Assembly: GCA_028571685.1 (NCBI GenBank)
Contig: CM053143.1
Coordinates: 195,617,829-195,681,828 of the forward strand
Length of the DNA: 64,000 bases
From: Heterohyrax brucei
Taxonomy: Eukaryota; Chordata; Mammalia; Hyracoidea; Procaviidae
Direction of reading: 5' to 3'
The notes under the pieces: model-generated
Databases searched by the model: none
Told to the model about the DNA's origin: nothing
Seen by the model: only the letters and a program-made list of their open reading frames with translations
Translations under genes and position numbers: made by a program
Shown here: in pieces, positions 1-11,267 of the stretch
Layout of the letters: every line of letters begins with the position of its first letter
Position numbering within the stretch: position 1 is the first letter of the stretch

Positions 1-854
1 GGGGCAGAGCAGCCCTGCATCTCGGTGTCGGCAGGCGGCCTGGCCCCAGCCCCCTGCCACAGCACAGTGACAAGCTCGGTGAGGCACGTTCCCCTCGCGG
101 GGCTTGGCCGGCCCCCCGCGTCACTTAGCCCATCAGCAAACACTCGTGGCTCTTGCCCACAGCTCAGAGGGACCAGAGCCCTTTATCAGGCGCTCACCAG
201 CACCGGGGCGGGGGTGCCCACCTCTCCAACGAGGCCCCCAGGCCCCAGGAGGTGGGTCTCCAGACCCTCCAGACGGGGGCCCCCTGCAGCCCAGCCTGCA
301 GTGTGTGGCCACAGTTCAGATTTCGAGTGCCTGGGTGAGGGGATGACAAGCTGCTTCTTGTCTGCTCCCCGCGGCACTCTGACAGGGGCTGGGCCCCGGG
401 CAAGGCCAGTTAGGGCATGGAGGGCGCAGACGCATGGCTAGGACGGCGGCTCCGAGTGCTGACTGGAGAGCTGGGACCAAGGGGGTGGCCCTGACACCCC
501 AGGCCGAGATGGGTTTGGTCTCAGAGGGTGGCTCTGAGCCGGGAGGCCAGGGCTGATGCCCTGCATGTTGCGCCCGGACCCTCAGTCAAGTGCACGCCTT
601 AGAAGTACGTCTGTGTCCTGAGCTTTCAGATGGGGACCTGAAGCTGGGCCTTTCCAGAAGGACAGTGGATTAGTGACGGTTTGTGCAGGGCCGGGCACAT
701 GGGGCCCGTCTCATCCCAGGCACAGAGCTGCTTGGTGGTGGTGCCGTTGCGTCCGATCTGATCTGCGGTGACCTGTGCACAGCAGAGTGAAACGCAGCCT
801 GGCTCTGCACCGCCGTCACCACCGCTGGTCTGCTGGGGTCCACTGCACGGCCAC

Positions 855-1329
855 CGTGTATGCTCACGGCCTTCCTCCCAGGGGCTCACATCCAGCACCC
901 ATCAGACAAAGTTCTCCTGTGTCTGTGGGGTCCCCACTGTGTGCTGAGGCCCTCCCACCCGGGGGGCTCATGTCCAGCACCTTCACACAAAGTTCCCTGT
1001 ATCTGTGGGGCCGCCACACTGTATGCCAAGGGTCTTCCACCCGGGGGGCTCATGTCCAGCACCCATCAAAGTTCTCCTGTACCTGCAGGGTCCCCACTGT
1101 GTATACTCAGGTCCTCCCACCTGGGGGAGCTCACGTCCAGCATCCATCAAAGTTTTCCTGTATCTGTAGGGTCCCTGCTATGAAGGCTGACAGCCTCCCA
1201 CCCCAGGGGGCTCACATCCAGCACCCATCAGGTGACGTTCTCTTGTATTTCTGGGGTCCCTACTGCATGTGCGAAGGCCCTACCACCTGGGGGCCCCCAC
1301 CTAGTACTCTATCAGATGATGTCTGGATG
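855..1329. repeat. Minisatellite, ~80-bp unit, about 5.7 copies
   Basis: Degenerate repeats each contain a block like ggggctcatgtccagcaccc, then caaagttctcctgt, a ctgtggggtcccc block and a tgtatgc start. Units vary from about 79 to 85 bp. It sits 70 bp before the 58/60-bp array but has an unrelated unit. Confidence 0.85.
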
Positions 1330-1401
1330 TGACCAGTAGGTTTTTCACTGGCTGATCCTTGAAAGTCGGCTGCTGAACCTTTCTCCTTTGTCTTGTCTCG
1401 A

Positions 1402-2590
1402 AGCTCCGGTGAACCCCGTCCCCTGTGGGTGACCGCTGGGGTGGGAACGCCGGGGGCCGAGCTCCGGTGAACCCCGTCCCCTGTGGGTGACTGCTGGGGT
1501 GGGAACGCCGGGGACCGAGCTCCGGTGAACCCCGTCCCCTGTGGGTGACTGCTGGGGTGGGAACGCCGGGGGCCGAGCTCTGGTGAACCCCGTCCCCTGT
1601 GGGTGACTCTGCTGGGGTGGGAATGCCTGGGGCCGAGCTCCGGTGAACCCTGTCCCCTGTGGGTGACTCTGCTGGGGTGGGAACGCCGGGGGCCGAGCAC
1701 CGGTGAACCCCGTCCCCTGTGGGTGACTGCTGGGGTGGGAACGCCGGGGGCCGAGCTCCGGTGAACCCCATCCCCTGTGGGTGACTCTGCTGGGGTGGGA
1801 ACGCCGGGGGCCGAGCACCGGTGAACCCCGTCCCCTGTGGGTGACTGCTGGGGTGGGAATGCCGGGGGCCGAGCTCCGGTGAACCCCGTCCCCTGTGGGT
1901 GACTCTGCTGGGGTGGGAACGCCGGGGGCCGAGCTCCGGTGAACCCCGTCCCCTGTGGGTGACTCTGCTGGAGTGGGAACACCGGGGGCCGAGCACCGGT
2001 GAACCCCATCCCCTGTGGGTGACTCTGCTGGAGTGGGAACACCGGGGGCCGAGCACCGGTGAACCCCGTCCCCTATGGGTGACTGCTGGGGTGGGAACAC
2101 CGGGGGCCGAGCACCGGTGAACCCCGTCCCCTGTGGGTGACTCTGCTGGAGTGGGAACACCGGGGGCCGAGCACCGGTGAACCCCGTCCCCTATGGGTGA
2201 CTGCTGGGGTGGGAACGCCGGGGGCCGAGCTCCGGTGAACCCTGTCCCCTGTGGGTGACTCTGCTGGAGTGGGAACACCGGGGGCCGAGCACCGGTGAAC
2301 CCCGTCCCCTATGGGTGACTGCTGGGGTGGGAACGCCGGGGGCCGAGCTCCGGTGAACCCTGTCCCCTGTGGGTGACTCTGCTGGGGTGGGAACGCCGGG
2401 GGCCAAGCTCCGGTGAACCCCGTCCCCTGTGGGTGACTCTGCTGGAGTGGGAACACCGGGGGCCGAGCACCGGTGAACCCCGTCCCCTGTGGGTGACTCT
2501 GCTGGGGTGGGAACGCCGGGGGCTGGGCTCTGGTGAACCCCGTCCCCTGTGGGTGACTCTGCTGGGGTGGGAACGCTGGGGGCTGAGCTT
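1402..2590. repeat. Minisatellite, 58/60-bp unit, about 20 copies
   Basis: Unit: gagctccggtgaaccccgtc, then ccctgtgggtgactctgctg, then gggtgggaacgccgggggcc. Two length classes alternate because the CT after 'gact' is present (60 bp) or absent (58 bp). Further variants are ctccgg/caccgg, gggg/gagtgg before 'gaac', and cgccg/caccg. Copies are very similar, pointing to recent homogenisation. The 60-bp class keeps a reading frame, which creates long spurious minus-strand frames. Confidence 0.95.
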
Positions 2591-2664
2591 CCAGCACCCC
2601 AGCACATGCAGCCTCCCCAGCAGGACAGATTGACACAGGAGGGGTGGAAAGAAGGTACTACTGT

Positions 2665-2765
2665 CTCTGTTTGATAGATGGGGAAACAGGCTGAGACGGA
2701 GGCAAGGGACCGCCCCAGGACTGCTCAACCGTGGCTTCCTGGCTGGTGGTGCCAGGACTCGCATC
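2665..2765 (-). repeat. MIR-like SINE fragment
   Basis: Contains gatggggaaacaggctgag followed by a 'gccccaggactgctcaacc' block, resembling the antisense MIR core (gaggaaactgaggc … gcccaaggtcacac). Diverged; assignment by recall only. Confidence 0.5.
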
Positions 2766-3296
2766 CAGCGCTGGCGATACTGGGGGCTGTGGTGCTCTGC
2801 CCGGGAAATGTGACCCTGTTTGAACAAGACGACCTAGAGCCCTGCTGGGGACGTGCTGTCACCCCCAGTCTCCAGCATGAGTAATGACAGAGGCCAGCTG
2901 ACTGGTCTAAGGAGTCCCCACAGCATCTCTGAAATCCCACCTTCGCAAAACCCAAAACCTCAGCTGTTGCTGTGGGAAACACCTGCCGTCTGAGTCCGTT
3001 TAGAAGCAGTCACCTGGGGAAGCCTAGCTGTCGCTTTGTGTTAATGAGGGAAACGGGCAGGCTGGGGTGATGGGTCCCTGTGCTTGACGCAGCTGCCACC
3101 TTTCCTGTGCGTGGCCTGCGGCGTGGCTGCTCCAGGAACCCTTGGACCCAGGGCCTCCAAGTCTCCTCCCACTGCAGGCCTGGGACAGTGGGAGGACAGA
3201 GGCAAAGATGAGGGAGGCCAAGAAAGTTCTGGAAGCAACTGTGGTCGGCTTAGACACCAGCCACACAGGGCCTGGGACCAACAACCGTCCAGGCTC

Positions 3297-3540
3297 CGGA
3301 GTGTGGAGGGGAGGGGAGGGGCGGGGAGAGGAGGGGAGAGGAGGGGAGAGAAACAGACAGAGAGAGAGTGAGCTGACACAGACAGTGTCAGAGAGACAGA
3401 CGGAGAGAAACTACGACAGAGCCAGAGTGAGACACCGACAGGGGTACTGGGTGAGAGACAGAGACAGAGAGAGAGTGGGAGGCAGAGACAGACAGAGAGA
3501 CACAGAGCGAGAGAGACAGAGAGAGAGAGAGATGGAAGAA
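3297..3540. repeat. Purine-rich (GGGGAGAGGA)n / (CAGAGA)n run
   Basis: About 240 bp of almost unbroken purine-rich simple sequence. The first ~50 bp is GGGGA-type, the rest GAGACAGA-type. No coding meaning. Confidence 0.85.
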
Positions 3541-4269
3541 GGAGAAGCCAGGCCCAGCTCCTGCCCAGGGCAGGGGGTCTGGGGTGCTGGCTGGTCTCCT
3601 TCTACATCCTGGGCCCAGATGGGGAGTGAGGAGAGGCTTGAAGGAGAGGGTAGACCTGAACCAGCCATCTGCCAGCTGTGGCCCAGGAGGGTGGGCGCCT
3701 GGAGGGGGATCCAGATGGGGGTCTGGCCTCAGGGGTTTGTCTCAGGGCTTAGAGCTCACTGGTGGATGGAGAGGCAGCGAGGTCACACATGAAGGCCACT
3801 GAGGATGTGAAGGGCGGACACGAGGGAATGAGTAGCTTCAGGCATTGTCCGTGCCAGCACGCGCCACAGGAGCCGGATGGTGACTGCCCGCAGCAGGAAG
3901 GCACGCCACGCAGGGGTCGGCGAGCTGGATTGGGGGCTTGCGGTGTCCAGTGACACCGCTGGGGGTGCAGAGCCAGAGGAGAGCAGGCCACCCACCCCCA
4001 AGAGGGACAGGGCAGCTGGGAAAGCAGACTCCCAGACCCCTCGGTGAGGGGCTCAGACCAGGGGTGCCAGCGCCCCCTCACCCCACTGTGCCAAGTGCAG
4101 CCTGTGGCCCGAGGGTGTCTTTGCACACCATGGGGCCCAAAGAGGGAAAACAGAGTGGGCGGGACTGAGGGCCAGGCCACGTCCTGCGTGCTGCAGCCCA
4201 CCCTACGCTGTCCCTACAGTCCCCGTCAGTGAGAGTCAGCCAGGAGCCTGGGGACCAGTGCCAACGGTT

Positions 4270-4345
4270 CAGTGTCACCACCACTGTCACCCCCATCACC
4301 ACCGTCACCACCACCCCCGTCACCGTCGTCACCACCACCACCATG
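4270..4345. repeat. (CACCAC/CGTCAC)n simple repeat
   Basis: Imperfect trinucleotide-like tract of CAC, CCC and GTC triplets. A related shorter tract resumes at 4500-4580 on the other side of the SINE at 4368-4488, suggesting the SINE landed in it. Confidence 0.7.
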
Positions 4346-4367
4346 ATGCCATCACCGTTCTCGTCCC

Positions 4368-4488
4368 AGAAGCCCCGGCGGCTGGCAGTTCAGACCCACC
4401 AGGCCCCCTTGGCAGCTCGACGGGGCAGTTCTCCTCCGTCTGTGGGGTCTACAGGGCCGCCATGAGTCGGAATCAACTCAACGGCAAT
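4368..4488 (+). mobile_element. AfroSINE fragment
   Basis: Shows gcagttcagacccaccag, a gggcagttctcctccgtctg block and the tail gccgccatgagtcggaatca. This combination (tRNA-like head, then the gggcagttctactctgtc core and the gagtcggaatc tail) defines the afrotherian tRNA-derived SINE. Confidence 0.85.
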
Positions 4489-4923
4489 GCCTCGGCATCA
4501 CCACCCCTCACCGCTGTGACCGCACCGTCACCCCATCGCCAGCGTCACCCCAGCCCCGTCGTCAGCAGCAGTGCCGTCACCCACTGGACGGGGCTGTAGC
4601 GAGGCACCCAGGCAGTCCTCTCTCCCTCAGGATGGGGGGCATCTTTGTTCTGCTTTCATAGACAGGTGACCCCGGCAGTGACAGCATTTCTGGAAAGGCC
4701 CCGAGTGGCTGCCTCCTGGAGGCCGGCGTGGGGAGCAGCGGGCATCAGGAGGCTCCCCCGGCCCCCGGTGGCGGAGGCTGATACAAAGTGTGGGTGAGGA
4801 GGGTGCTGACACAGGCTGGCAGCCAGGCCAAGGCTCGCCTCTGAGCACTGAGGGCCCAGGGTGGCTGTCCGCTGTGCCCCCTGCCCGGGGCAGCTCTTAC
4901 CCGCCTCCCCGGCCCCCACTCAC

Positions 4924-5031
4924 GTCATCACCAGCGTCTCATCCCCCGGCTCGCTCAGCAGCCCATCCACGAACACCGAGGTGCTGGTGAAGTTGTGGGT
5001 GCTCCAGGTGAGGCCCTCATCCACGCTGAAC
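4924..5031 (-). CDS. SORCS2: SORCS2 exon k (last exon in the window)
   Basis: A 108-nt exon that completes the split Arg codon and ends after two bases of a Thr codon. The acceptor is AG at 5033-5032 and the donor is GTGAGT from 4923. It encodes FSVDEGLTWSTHNFTSTSVF, then VDGLLSEPGDETLVM. SVDEGLTW is a textbook Asp box and NFT a potential N-glycosylation site. By memory this exon is identical to human at the protein level. The following intron continues to the left edge of the window, so it is at least 4.9 kb long. Confidence 0.97.
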
Positions 5032-5437
5032 CTGTGGGAGGGCATCAGGCAGTGGGCAGGCGGGGCCACTCCTGTCCGCAGGCCGCCCACCGAAGCCAGA
5101 GCCTGCGGCCCGCTGCTCAGCGGCCAGGAGAACAGGCTGGAGAAGCAGCTCCCGGGCTGCGCAGGCCCCTGCCGCTCACTCCTTTGTCGGGACCACCGGG
5201 ACCCCACCTCCCTCGGGGGCCTGAAGGAAGCCCCTGCTGACGGCCCTAGGCTGGGGGCCTCTCCTGTCCCTGCCCACCCTGCTGCGCCGTCTCCTGAGAA
5301 GGGGCAGACACGTGTCCAGGCCGCTGTGACCGCTGTGCCTCCTTCCTGCGGCATTCAGTGGCACTGCCCGGTGGCGGTCGCCACGGGGAGTGCCCTGGGA
5401 GGTGCCTGCCCGTGCCAGGGCCCCGCTGCACACTCAC
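5032..5437 (-). other. SORCS2: SORCS2 intron j-k
   Basis: 406 bp of GC-rich intron with no repeat or other feature I can name. Splice sites at both ends are canonical. Confidence 0.85.
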
Positions 5438-5529
5438 CTGAGAACCTTGAGCGGGATGGACGTGTCCTTGACAGCTACAATGACGCCACCGTGGTCCAGG
5501 TACAAGATGTGGTGCTCTTCTTCAAACAC
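5438..5529 (-). CDS. SORCS2: SORCS2 exon j
   Basis: A 92-nt exon entered in phase 0 and left after two bases (AG|G). The acceptor is AG at 5531-5530 and the donor is GTGAGT from 5437. It encodes VFEEEHHILYLDHGGVIVAV, then KDTSIPLKVL and a split R. FEEEHxxLYLDxGG is conserved across SORCS1-3. The split codon reads R where human has K. An (AGAC)n run of about 30 bp lies just upstream of the acceptor in transcript sense. Confidence 0.97.
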
Positions 5530-7527
5530 CTGCAGACAGACGGACAGACAGACAGACAGACGTGTGCTGAGGCGGGGGCGGGGCCTGGAGTGCCTCCGGG
5601 TTGGACCCCTCTAGGAGCAGGATTTTCAGGGCCCAGAGCAAGAAGTCTCAGAGAGCAGGGCCTGGCTGAGGGTCCCCACACCCTCTCCCCCCACCTAGAA
5701 ATGACCCCTGTGAGTGGACCAAGGGGCGTTTTCTGAGCCTCGGACGAGACACGGACAACAGCTAAGCAGCCTCCCTCCATGCATCGACCCTCTCCCTACC
5801 CTCCCACCCCCCTCCACGCACAGCCCTCCTGTGAGGCCCCTCTCCCTGCCCCCACCCCTGGCCGCTCAGGGAATGGGGACAGCTGAGGCCATGGCCACTC
5901 GCCCGTGACAGCCTCTCTCCCCTTGAATCCTGGCATTCTGTCCAAAGCCCCCGAAAGTGGCCATGTGGGCAAGACTGACACCTCCCCACCTGGGTCCATA
6001 AATCCAGACCACCTCCCCTCACCCCGTCTATTTATTCTAATAAAGGGGGCCTCTAAGAAATAGACAGATGGTGATCTTTAAGAAAGTCTGACGCATCTCA
6101 CTTGTTTACATGAAATAGAAGGATTATAACACTAGGAATCCCTTCTACTCTGTCTTACATGACTTGTTTCTTGCACATCATCAGAAACCTCAAGGCCAGG
6201 CAACAAGGTTGCAGGTGGCTGCCGCTTTGGGGGTGAGCATGATCGCCCCAGAAAAGAGGCTGCAGAGGGGACACGCAGGGCTGGAGAGCCCAGGGAGCCA
6301 GGGACGCGCAGGCTTCCTCCTGCTTGCTGGTGACCCGTCCGGCACCACCTGACCTGCTGTCACCAGCTCTCAGGTGTGCTGGAGGCCAACCCAGGTCAGG
6401 CTGTGCAGGACAGGCGAGTCAGGAAGCAGGAGCGTGGGCCCTGCCTCCCGGCGCTGTAGGCCACCAGGGCCGCGTGTGCCTACCAAATCGGCCCCCCCAC
6501 AGAACTTTTGTATTCTGGGCGGAGAGAAGCATGACAAAGCTGACTTCATTTTCTTAAGTGCCTGGGGCAGAAGCTGCTGCTTCATGGAACTGGCCGACCA
6601 GGCGGGCCACTTTTTAACTCTGGAAATAATCAGAAGGAGCCCCATGGTGCAGTGGTTAGGCACTCAGCTGCTAGCCGCAAGGTGGGTGCTGTGAACTCAC
6701 CGGGAGCTCCAACAGAGAAGGACGTGGTGGTGGCCTCGGAGGCCCTCTGGGGCTGAGCTACTCTGTGCCTCTGCGTCACCGAGGGTTGGAATCAACCCCC
6801 GCGGCTACGGTTTTGGTTTTATTGGTTGGAAATAAACCTCCAGTGTCAAGTGACACTGAGCTGGGTGTCACTCAGTGCTCCCTGAGCTGGGTCTGCCGCT
6901 GCCCTCCAGACCCGGGCCCCGGTCCTCTCCCTGGGCCTCCACTGGCAGGCACAAGCCGAGACGCCGCCTGCTCACTAGCACCCGTCAGCCTCCGTCTGCC
7001 CTGTTCCTCCTGCCAGAGATGTGGCGAGGGACAACCCAGGGGGGCGGGCGGGACAGGTGGGGCGGGAACCAGGAGCACGCACCCGCTGTCTTGTCACTCT
7101 GGGCTCTGGTGGGGCTGGATGTGGAGGTGGTGTGGGAGCTCGGCCCGTGCACGCTGTGTCCCGTCGTCAGCCCTGGGTCCCCCAGGAGCCCACCCAGACA
7201 CACTGCGGCCCTTCAAACCTGCTCTCACACCCTCTGTTTATGCTGGCTCTTCAGTCCCTTCAACAGCTGCTGCGGACCCAGCACCTTCGTGGCCCCTTCC
7301 TTACCTCGGGGCTGCCCAGCCCCAGCCCCAGCCACCTCTGTCCTGTGTGACCTCCCATCCAGGAGCCCACTAGAGCCGGTGGCATCCACATTCCCAGTGT
7401 GTGCCTGCCTGCTGTGGGGACTGCTGCCATTCTCTGCTGGTGACCTCAGGGAGGGGTGGGACGGCACTGACGCTTCTGGGAGTCTCTCGGACAGAGTCAG
7501 GGGACAGGCCCGCCTTGGCAGACTCAC
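5530..7527 (-). other. SORCS2: SORCS2 intron i-j
   Basis: About 2.0 kb. It holds an (AGAC)n run at 5533-5563, a short A/T-richer unique stretch at 6020-6180, and one SINE at 6635-6830. Nothing else is recognised. Confidence 0.8.
6635..6830 (+). mobile_element. AfroSINE, near full length
   Basis: Starts ggagccccatggtgcagtgg, continues gcactcagctgctagccgca, and ends in a gagggttggaatcaaccccc tail followed by T-rich 'ggttttggttttattgg', the usual AfroSINE 3' end. Confidence 0.9.
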
Positions 7528-7604
7528 CTGCCGCCAGGAGCGCCCACAGTCAGATGTGATGTACATTTCTTCCTTGTACCCCACTAGCTGCGAGCCCAGG
7601 TTAC
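7528..7604 (-). CDS. SORCS2: SORCS2 exon i
   Basis: A 77-nt exon. Two bases complete the Gly codon of exon h, and it ends in phase 0 after CAG. The acceptor is AG at 7606-7605 and the donor is GTGAGT from 7527. It encodes NLGSQLVGYKEEMYITSDCG followed by RSWRQ. TSDCGRSW is a canonical Asp box (S-x-D-x-G-x-x-W shape). Human has VEYKEEM where this sequence has VGYKEEM. The intron to exon h is only 690 bp. Confidence 0.96.
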
Positions 7605-8294
7605 CTGTCCCAAAGGAAAGGGGGCAGGGCCGTCTCAGGCTCAGTCAGCTTTCCCCCCTTTGGCAAATCACTGAACTTGAAGGTGGTCTTTGAGACTGCA
7701 CCCCGCCTCCGGTTTGGCCTGCAGCAGTGCTGGGGGTGCATCTCGGGGTCTCTGCACTCGGCACAAGCACTTCAACCTCTGAGCACATCACGGCAGCCAT
7801 TCCAACCTGTTACCAACTCCTGCTCCCCAATCTTGTCCGCAGCAGAGCCCCTAGTCCCCAATATCTGCCCACTGCCCCCCCTACTGGCTGCAGCTCTGAC
7901 CCCCTGCTAGTCCTCCCCCCTCCCTCCCCCACTAACAGGGCTCGCACCCAGGACTCTATCTTTGATCCTCCCCCTCCCAGCACCATTTATCTAGAGGACC
8001 CACCTACCCACCCATCCACTTCTCCACCCATTCACTCACCCCTCCACCTACCCACCCACCCATCCATCCACCCTGCCATCCACTTACCCGTCTACCCGCC
8101 CCTCAGTCGGCCTCCCACCCACCTTTCCATTCCCTTACCATGTGCCACGTGCCCACTCTGGGTTTGCATGAAAGCCGAGCTTCTCGGAGATTCTCTAGCT
8201 GTGCCCCCTGACGGACACACTGTGAGACCCTCGAGAAGAGAGCTTTCCTCAGGCCACGACGGCGCGGGCCCGCCCACAGTGAGGCAGCACCCAC
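7605..8294 (-). other. SORCS2: SORCS2 intron h-i
   Basis: 690 bp. The middle (about 7905-8110) is a C-rich CCACCCATCC-type simple repeat. The rest is unremarkable. Confidence 0.85.
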
Positions 8295-8397
8295 CTGCAC
8301 CCATGATGAGGCCTGGGGCGGTGTCCCTCGTGTGCACAGTGCCCGAGACATAGGGGTTGTCAGCCCAGCGCAGGTGCAGGTGGAGGTGGCAGTCCGG
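8295..8397 (-). CDS. SORCS2: SORCS2 exon h
   Basis: A 103-nt exon entered in phase 0 and left after the first base of a Gly codon. The acceptor is AG at 8399-8398 and the donor is GTGGGT from 8294. It encodes PDCHLHLHLRWADNPYVSGT, then VHTRDTAPGLIMGA. CHLHLHL and KDTAP/RDTAP-G-LIMGAG are diagnostic of SorCS proteins and WADNPYVSGTVHT of SORCS2. Nearly identical to human by memory (K to R in HTKDT). The upstream intron (8398-18209) is 9.8 kb and filled with minisatellites and SINE/RTE remnants. Confidence 0.97.
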
Positions 8398-9429
8398 CTG
8401 GGAGAGGAGAGGAGGCGACAGTCAGGGCTCAGGCTGGAGAGCACCCTTCAGAGAACGGGCACGGAGGCCAGATCCACCGCTGGGGGGGGGCAGGAGAGCC
8501 GGGTGTGCCCGGGGGGGGTGCTAGGGCGGACGGGAAGGGAACGGCTGGGGCGCCCTTGAGGAAGGAGGAGGGCGGGAGGAGGCTCACCTGGGGGGTGGGG
8601 GGAGGGAGGGGTAAGTAGAGGGAGGTGAAAGCGGGTGGGGGGAGGTGGGGGGAGGCAGGGGGAGGCAGTGGGGGGAGGGGGCAGGTCAGCCAGGAGACCC
8701 GCCAGTTCCCTGCCCAGCCCCCATCTGGATGGCACCCAGGCAGGTGCCTCTACTGGACAGGAAGCCAGTGGACTTCTCCCAGGAAGGGTTTCTGGTGTGC
8801 ATTCCAGGGGCTCCCACAGGCCCCCATATCCTGTGCTGGGAGTGGGCTTCCCCAGAGCAGCCTCCACCCTGCGCCCCAGCTCACATCCGTGGAGTCTGTT
8901 CACTATACTGGGGGTCTCATGTGTGACCACAGTAGCCCAGGCGTGACAGTGGGCACTGGGACACGCCCAGTCCCTCTTCTGTTCACAGGCAGAGGGAAGG
9001 CAGCCTAGTCCCACCACAGGTGTTGGCACGCACCTCGTGGCCGCCTGTGGGGTCCCAGCTGGAGGGGCAGGCATATGGCCAGAGACCACGGCATGGCACC
9101 CCCACCAGCAGTGAACCCAGGCAGCAGCAGCTCCACACTCTACAGGCACCTCCTGGGTCTCTACACCTTGTCACACTGGTGGGGAAACCGAGGCACAAGG
9201 AGCTTAGGCACTGCCTCAGGGCATGGTGGGGCTGGCTGGAGTCCCCACTCTGACCCACACACCTGCCCCTGCAGGGATGCCCTCGGGTGACACAGGACCT
9301 CCTGAGCCCTAGAAAGACAGGCAGGGGCAGCCAAAAGCCCCCGTCTCTAGGCTGTGTTGGGTTGAGCCTCTCGCCAGCCTTCTGGTGTCCCCCACCTCAT
9401 TGTGGGGTGGTTCTCAGCCTGGGGGCTGT

Positions 9430-9570
9430 TGGGGCCACAGAACCTTGGGCTAAGTGCTCAGGTGTAATCTGTAAAGTCGGGGTCCAAACCCAGCAGCTGC
9501 TGTGCAGGAGAAAGACCCAGAGAGCTGCTTTCATGGCAATTGCAGACCAGAAAACCCCACGCTCACTCGA
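9430..9570 (+). mobile_element. AfroSINE, head and middle
   Basis: Reads ggctaagtgctcaggtgtaa, then gtcggggtccaaacccagca and gcaggagaaagacccag. These correspond to the tRNA-like head and the ggagaaagatgtggcagtct middle of the longer AfroSINE variant. The tail is not recognisable. Confidence 0.7.
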
Positions 9571-9736
9571 CCGGGAAGGGTTGCACCCTGCCACACAGCC
9601 GCTGAGACTGCTGGGCTGGACCCTTCACACGGGAGGGCTGCACGGCACGCGGGTGCCACTCTATCTCAATAAAGCTGTCCAAGAAGAAACGGTGCTGCTG
9701 AGCACTGCCAAGCTGATTCTGACCCTAATGACTCGT

Positions 9737-10256
9737 GTGGCAGTGTGGGGCTGCCCCCAGGGTGTTACAGGATGGCCCGTGTGACGGCATGGGGCTGCCC
9801 CCAGGGTGTTACAGGATGGCCCGTGTGACGGCATGGGGCTGCCCCCAGGGTGTTACAGGATGGCCCGTGTGACGGCATGGGGCTGCCCCTTGGGTGTTAC
9901 AGGATGGCCCGTGTGACGGCATGGGGCTGCCCCTAGGGTGTTACAGGCTGGCCCGTGTGACGGCATGGGGCTGCCCCTAGGGTGTTACAGGCTGGCCCGT
10001 GTGACGGCATGGGGCTGCCCCTAGGGTGTTACAGGATGGCCCGTGTGACGGCATGGGGCTGCCCCTTGGGTGTTACAGGATGGCCCGTGTGACGGCATGG
10101 GGCTGCCCCTAGGGTGTTACAGGATGGCCCGTGTGACGGCATGGGGCTGCCCCTAGGGTGTTACAGGATGGCCCGTGTGACGGCATGGGGCTGCCCCTTG
10201 GGTGTTACAGGATGGCCCGTGTGACGGCATGGGGCTGCCCCCAGGGTGTTACAGGC
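9737..10256. repeat. Minisatellite, 44-bp unit, about 12 copies
   Basis: Unit: cgtgtgacggcatggggctg, then cccctagggtgttacaggat and ggcc. Measured spacing is exactly 44 bp over most copies. Variation is mainly at 'ccccca/cccctt/ccccta' and 'gat/gct'. The last copy abuts the minus-strand SINE at 10252, which also contains a 'ggcc' overlap. Confidence 0.95.
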
Positions 10257-10378
10257 CATCCTCTTTACGGGAGCAGATGGCCAGGTCTCTCCTGTGGAGC
10301 CGGTGGGTGGGTTTGAACTGTCAACCCTCTTTGCAGTCCCTGAGCAGTTCACCACTGTGTCACCAGCATCCCTTGAAA
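10252..10378 (-). mobile_element. AfroSINE, head and middle
   Basis: In minus sense it reads gctggtgacacagtggtgaa, then agttcaaacccacccaccgg and ctgctcccgtaaagaggatg, matching the AfroSINE head and its ctgcttccgtaaagattac middle. Confidence 0.8.
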
Positions 10379-11267
10379 AGAAACAGATGGCAAATTTGGT
10401 CAAGAAAAGGATCCACTCTGTCCGTTGAGGCGTGTTGTGAAGGCCACTGGGTGGACAGGGGGCCGCCCTGGGCCCCTGTGGAAGCCACCAGCAGAAGACA
10501 CAGGACCACACACAGAGGAGTCTGAGCCGTGGTGTCACCCTGCAGAAGTCTGCCCTCCAGGAGCACCTGGGCGATCAGGGACAAGCTGACCTAGTGAGAT
10601 GCCACCGGAAGTTGAGAGCTTGGCCATTCTGATGGACCACACTTGGTTCCTTCTAACAAAGAGCTGACCTCTGTGGGGAGGCCCTCTCACCCAGCCCCTC
10701 TGCCCAGACTGGCTCACACAGAGGAGGGGCAGCCTCAGGGAGGGTGGCCCATGACTCTCAGAGGGCCAGGCTCCCCTGTCCAGAAGGAGCAGAAGCCTCA
10801 GCTGAGGACACAGCACGGGACCCACATGGTGGCTGCTGTTATCCAGGGAAGCAGCATGGGGTCTTCACAGTGCCTGCCCCACCACGGTGGCCCACCATGT
10901 TGTGGACAGAGAGGGGTGATGGCCCACACTGCTTGGGCTCCCTGAGTTCCCTGAAGGGCTGGGGGCTTGAGCAGCCTGAGCTCGTTGCTGGTCTCCGGCT
11001 GTAGCCCACCCACCTCACACCACCTGATCCTCCACGCAAGTAATGTCACTTTCTGTTTGTGCAGTGGGCAAGGCAGAGTGAGAGGCCACCACCTGTCCCC
11101 AGCCCCACCAATGGTCTGACCTGGTCACCAGACAGTTGTTTAGGCCACAGGCAGAACACTTCTCAGGGTTTTGTGTAGTCCAGGGTGGCAGGGAGGGTAC
11201 TGGTGACGAGAGGCAGAGCTGCCACGAAGGACCTGCTGATGGCTGCAAACACGTCTATGTCGCTGGC

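Larger units (their letters stand above)
1..4923 (-). other. SORCS2: SORCS2 intron after exon k (truncated by window start)
   Basis: No exon was found here on either strand. 1-850 is GC-rich unique-looking sequence with nothing I can name. 855-1329 and 1402-2590 are minisatellites. 2665-2765 looks like an old MIR. 3297-3540 is a GA/CAGA run, 4270-4345 and 4500-4580 are CAC/GTCAC-type simple sequence, and 4368-4488 is a SINE. The remainder shows no recognisable feature. Confidence 0.8.

Noticed and set aside
1260..2278. Several long minus-strand open frames (up to 325 codons) with proline/glycine-rich repeats
   Set aside because: They are made by the 58/60-bp minisatellite, exist in all three frames, and have no homology or start context.
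4861..5736. 291-codon plus-strand frame across exons j and k
   Set aside because: It is the antisense shadow of two SORCS2 exons and their short intron.
9737..10256. Regularly spaced repeats that could recall a CRISPR array
   Set aside because: The units are head-to-tail without unique spacers and the genome is mammalian; it is a minisatellite.
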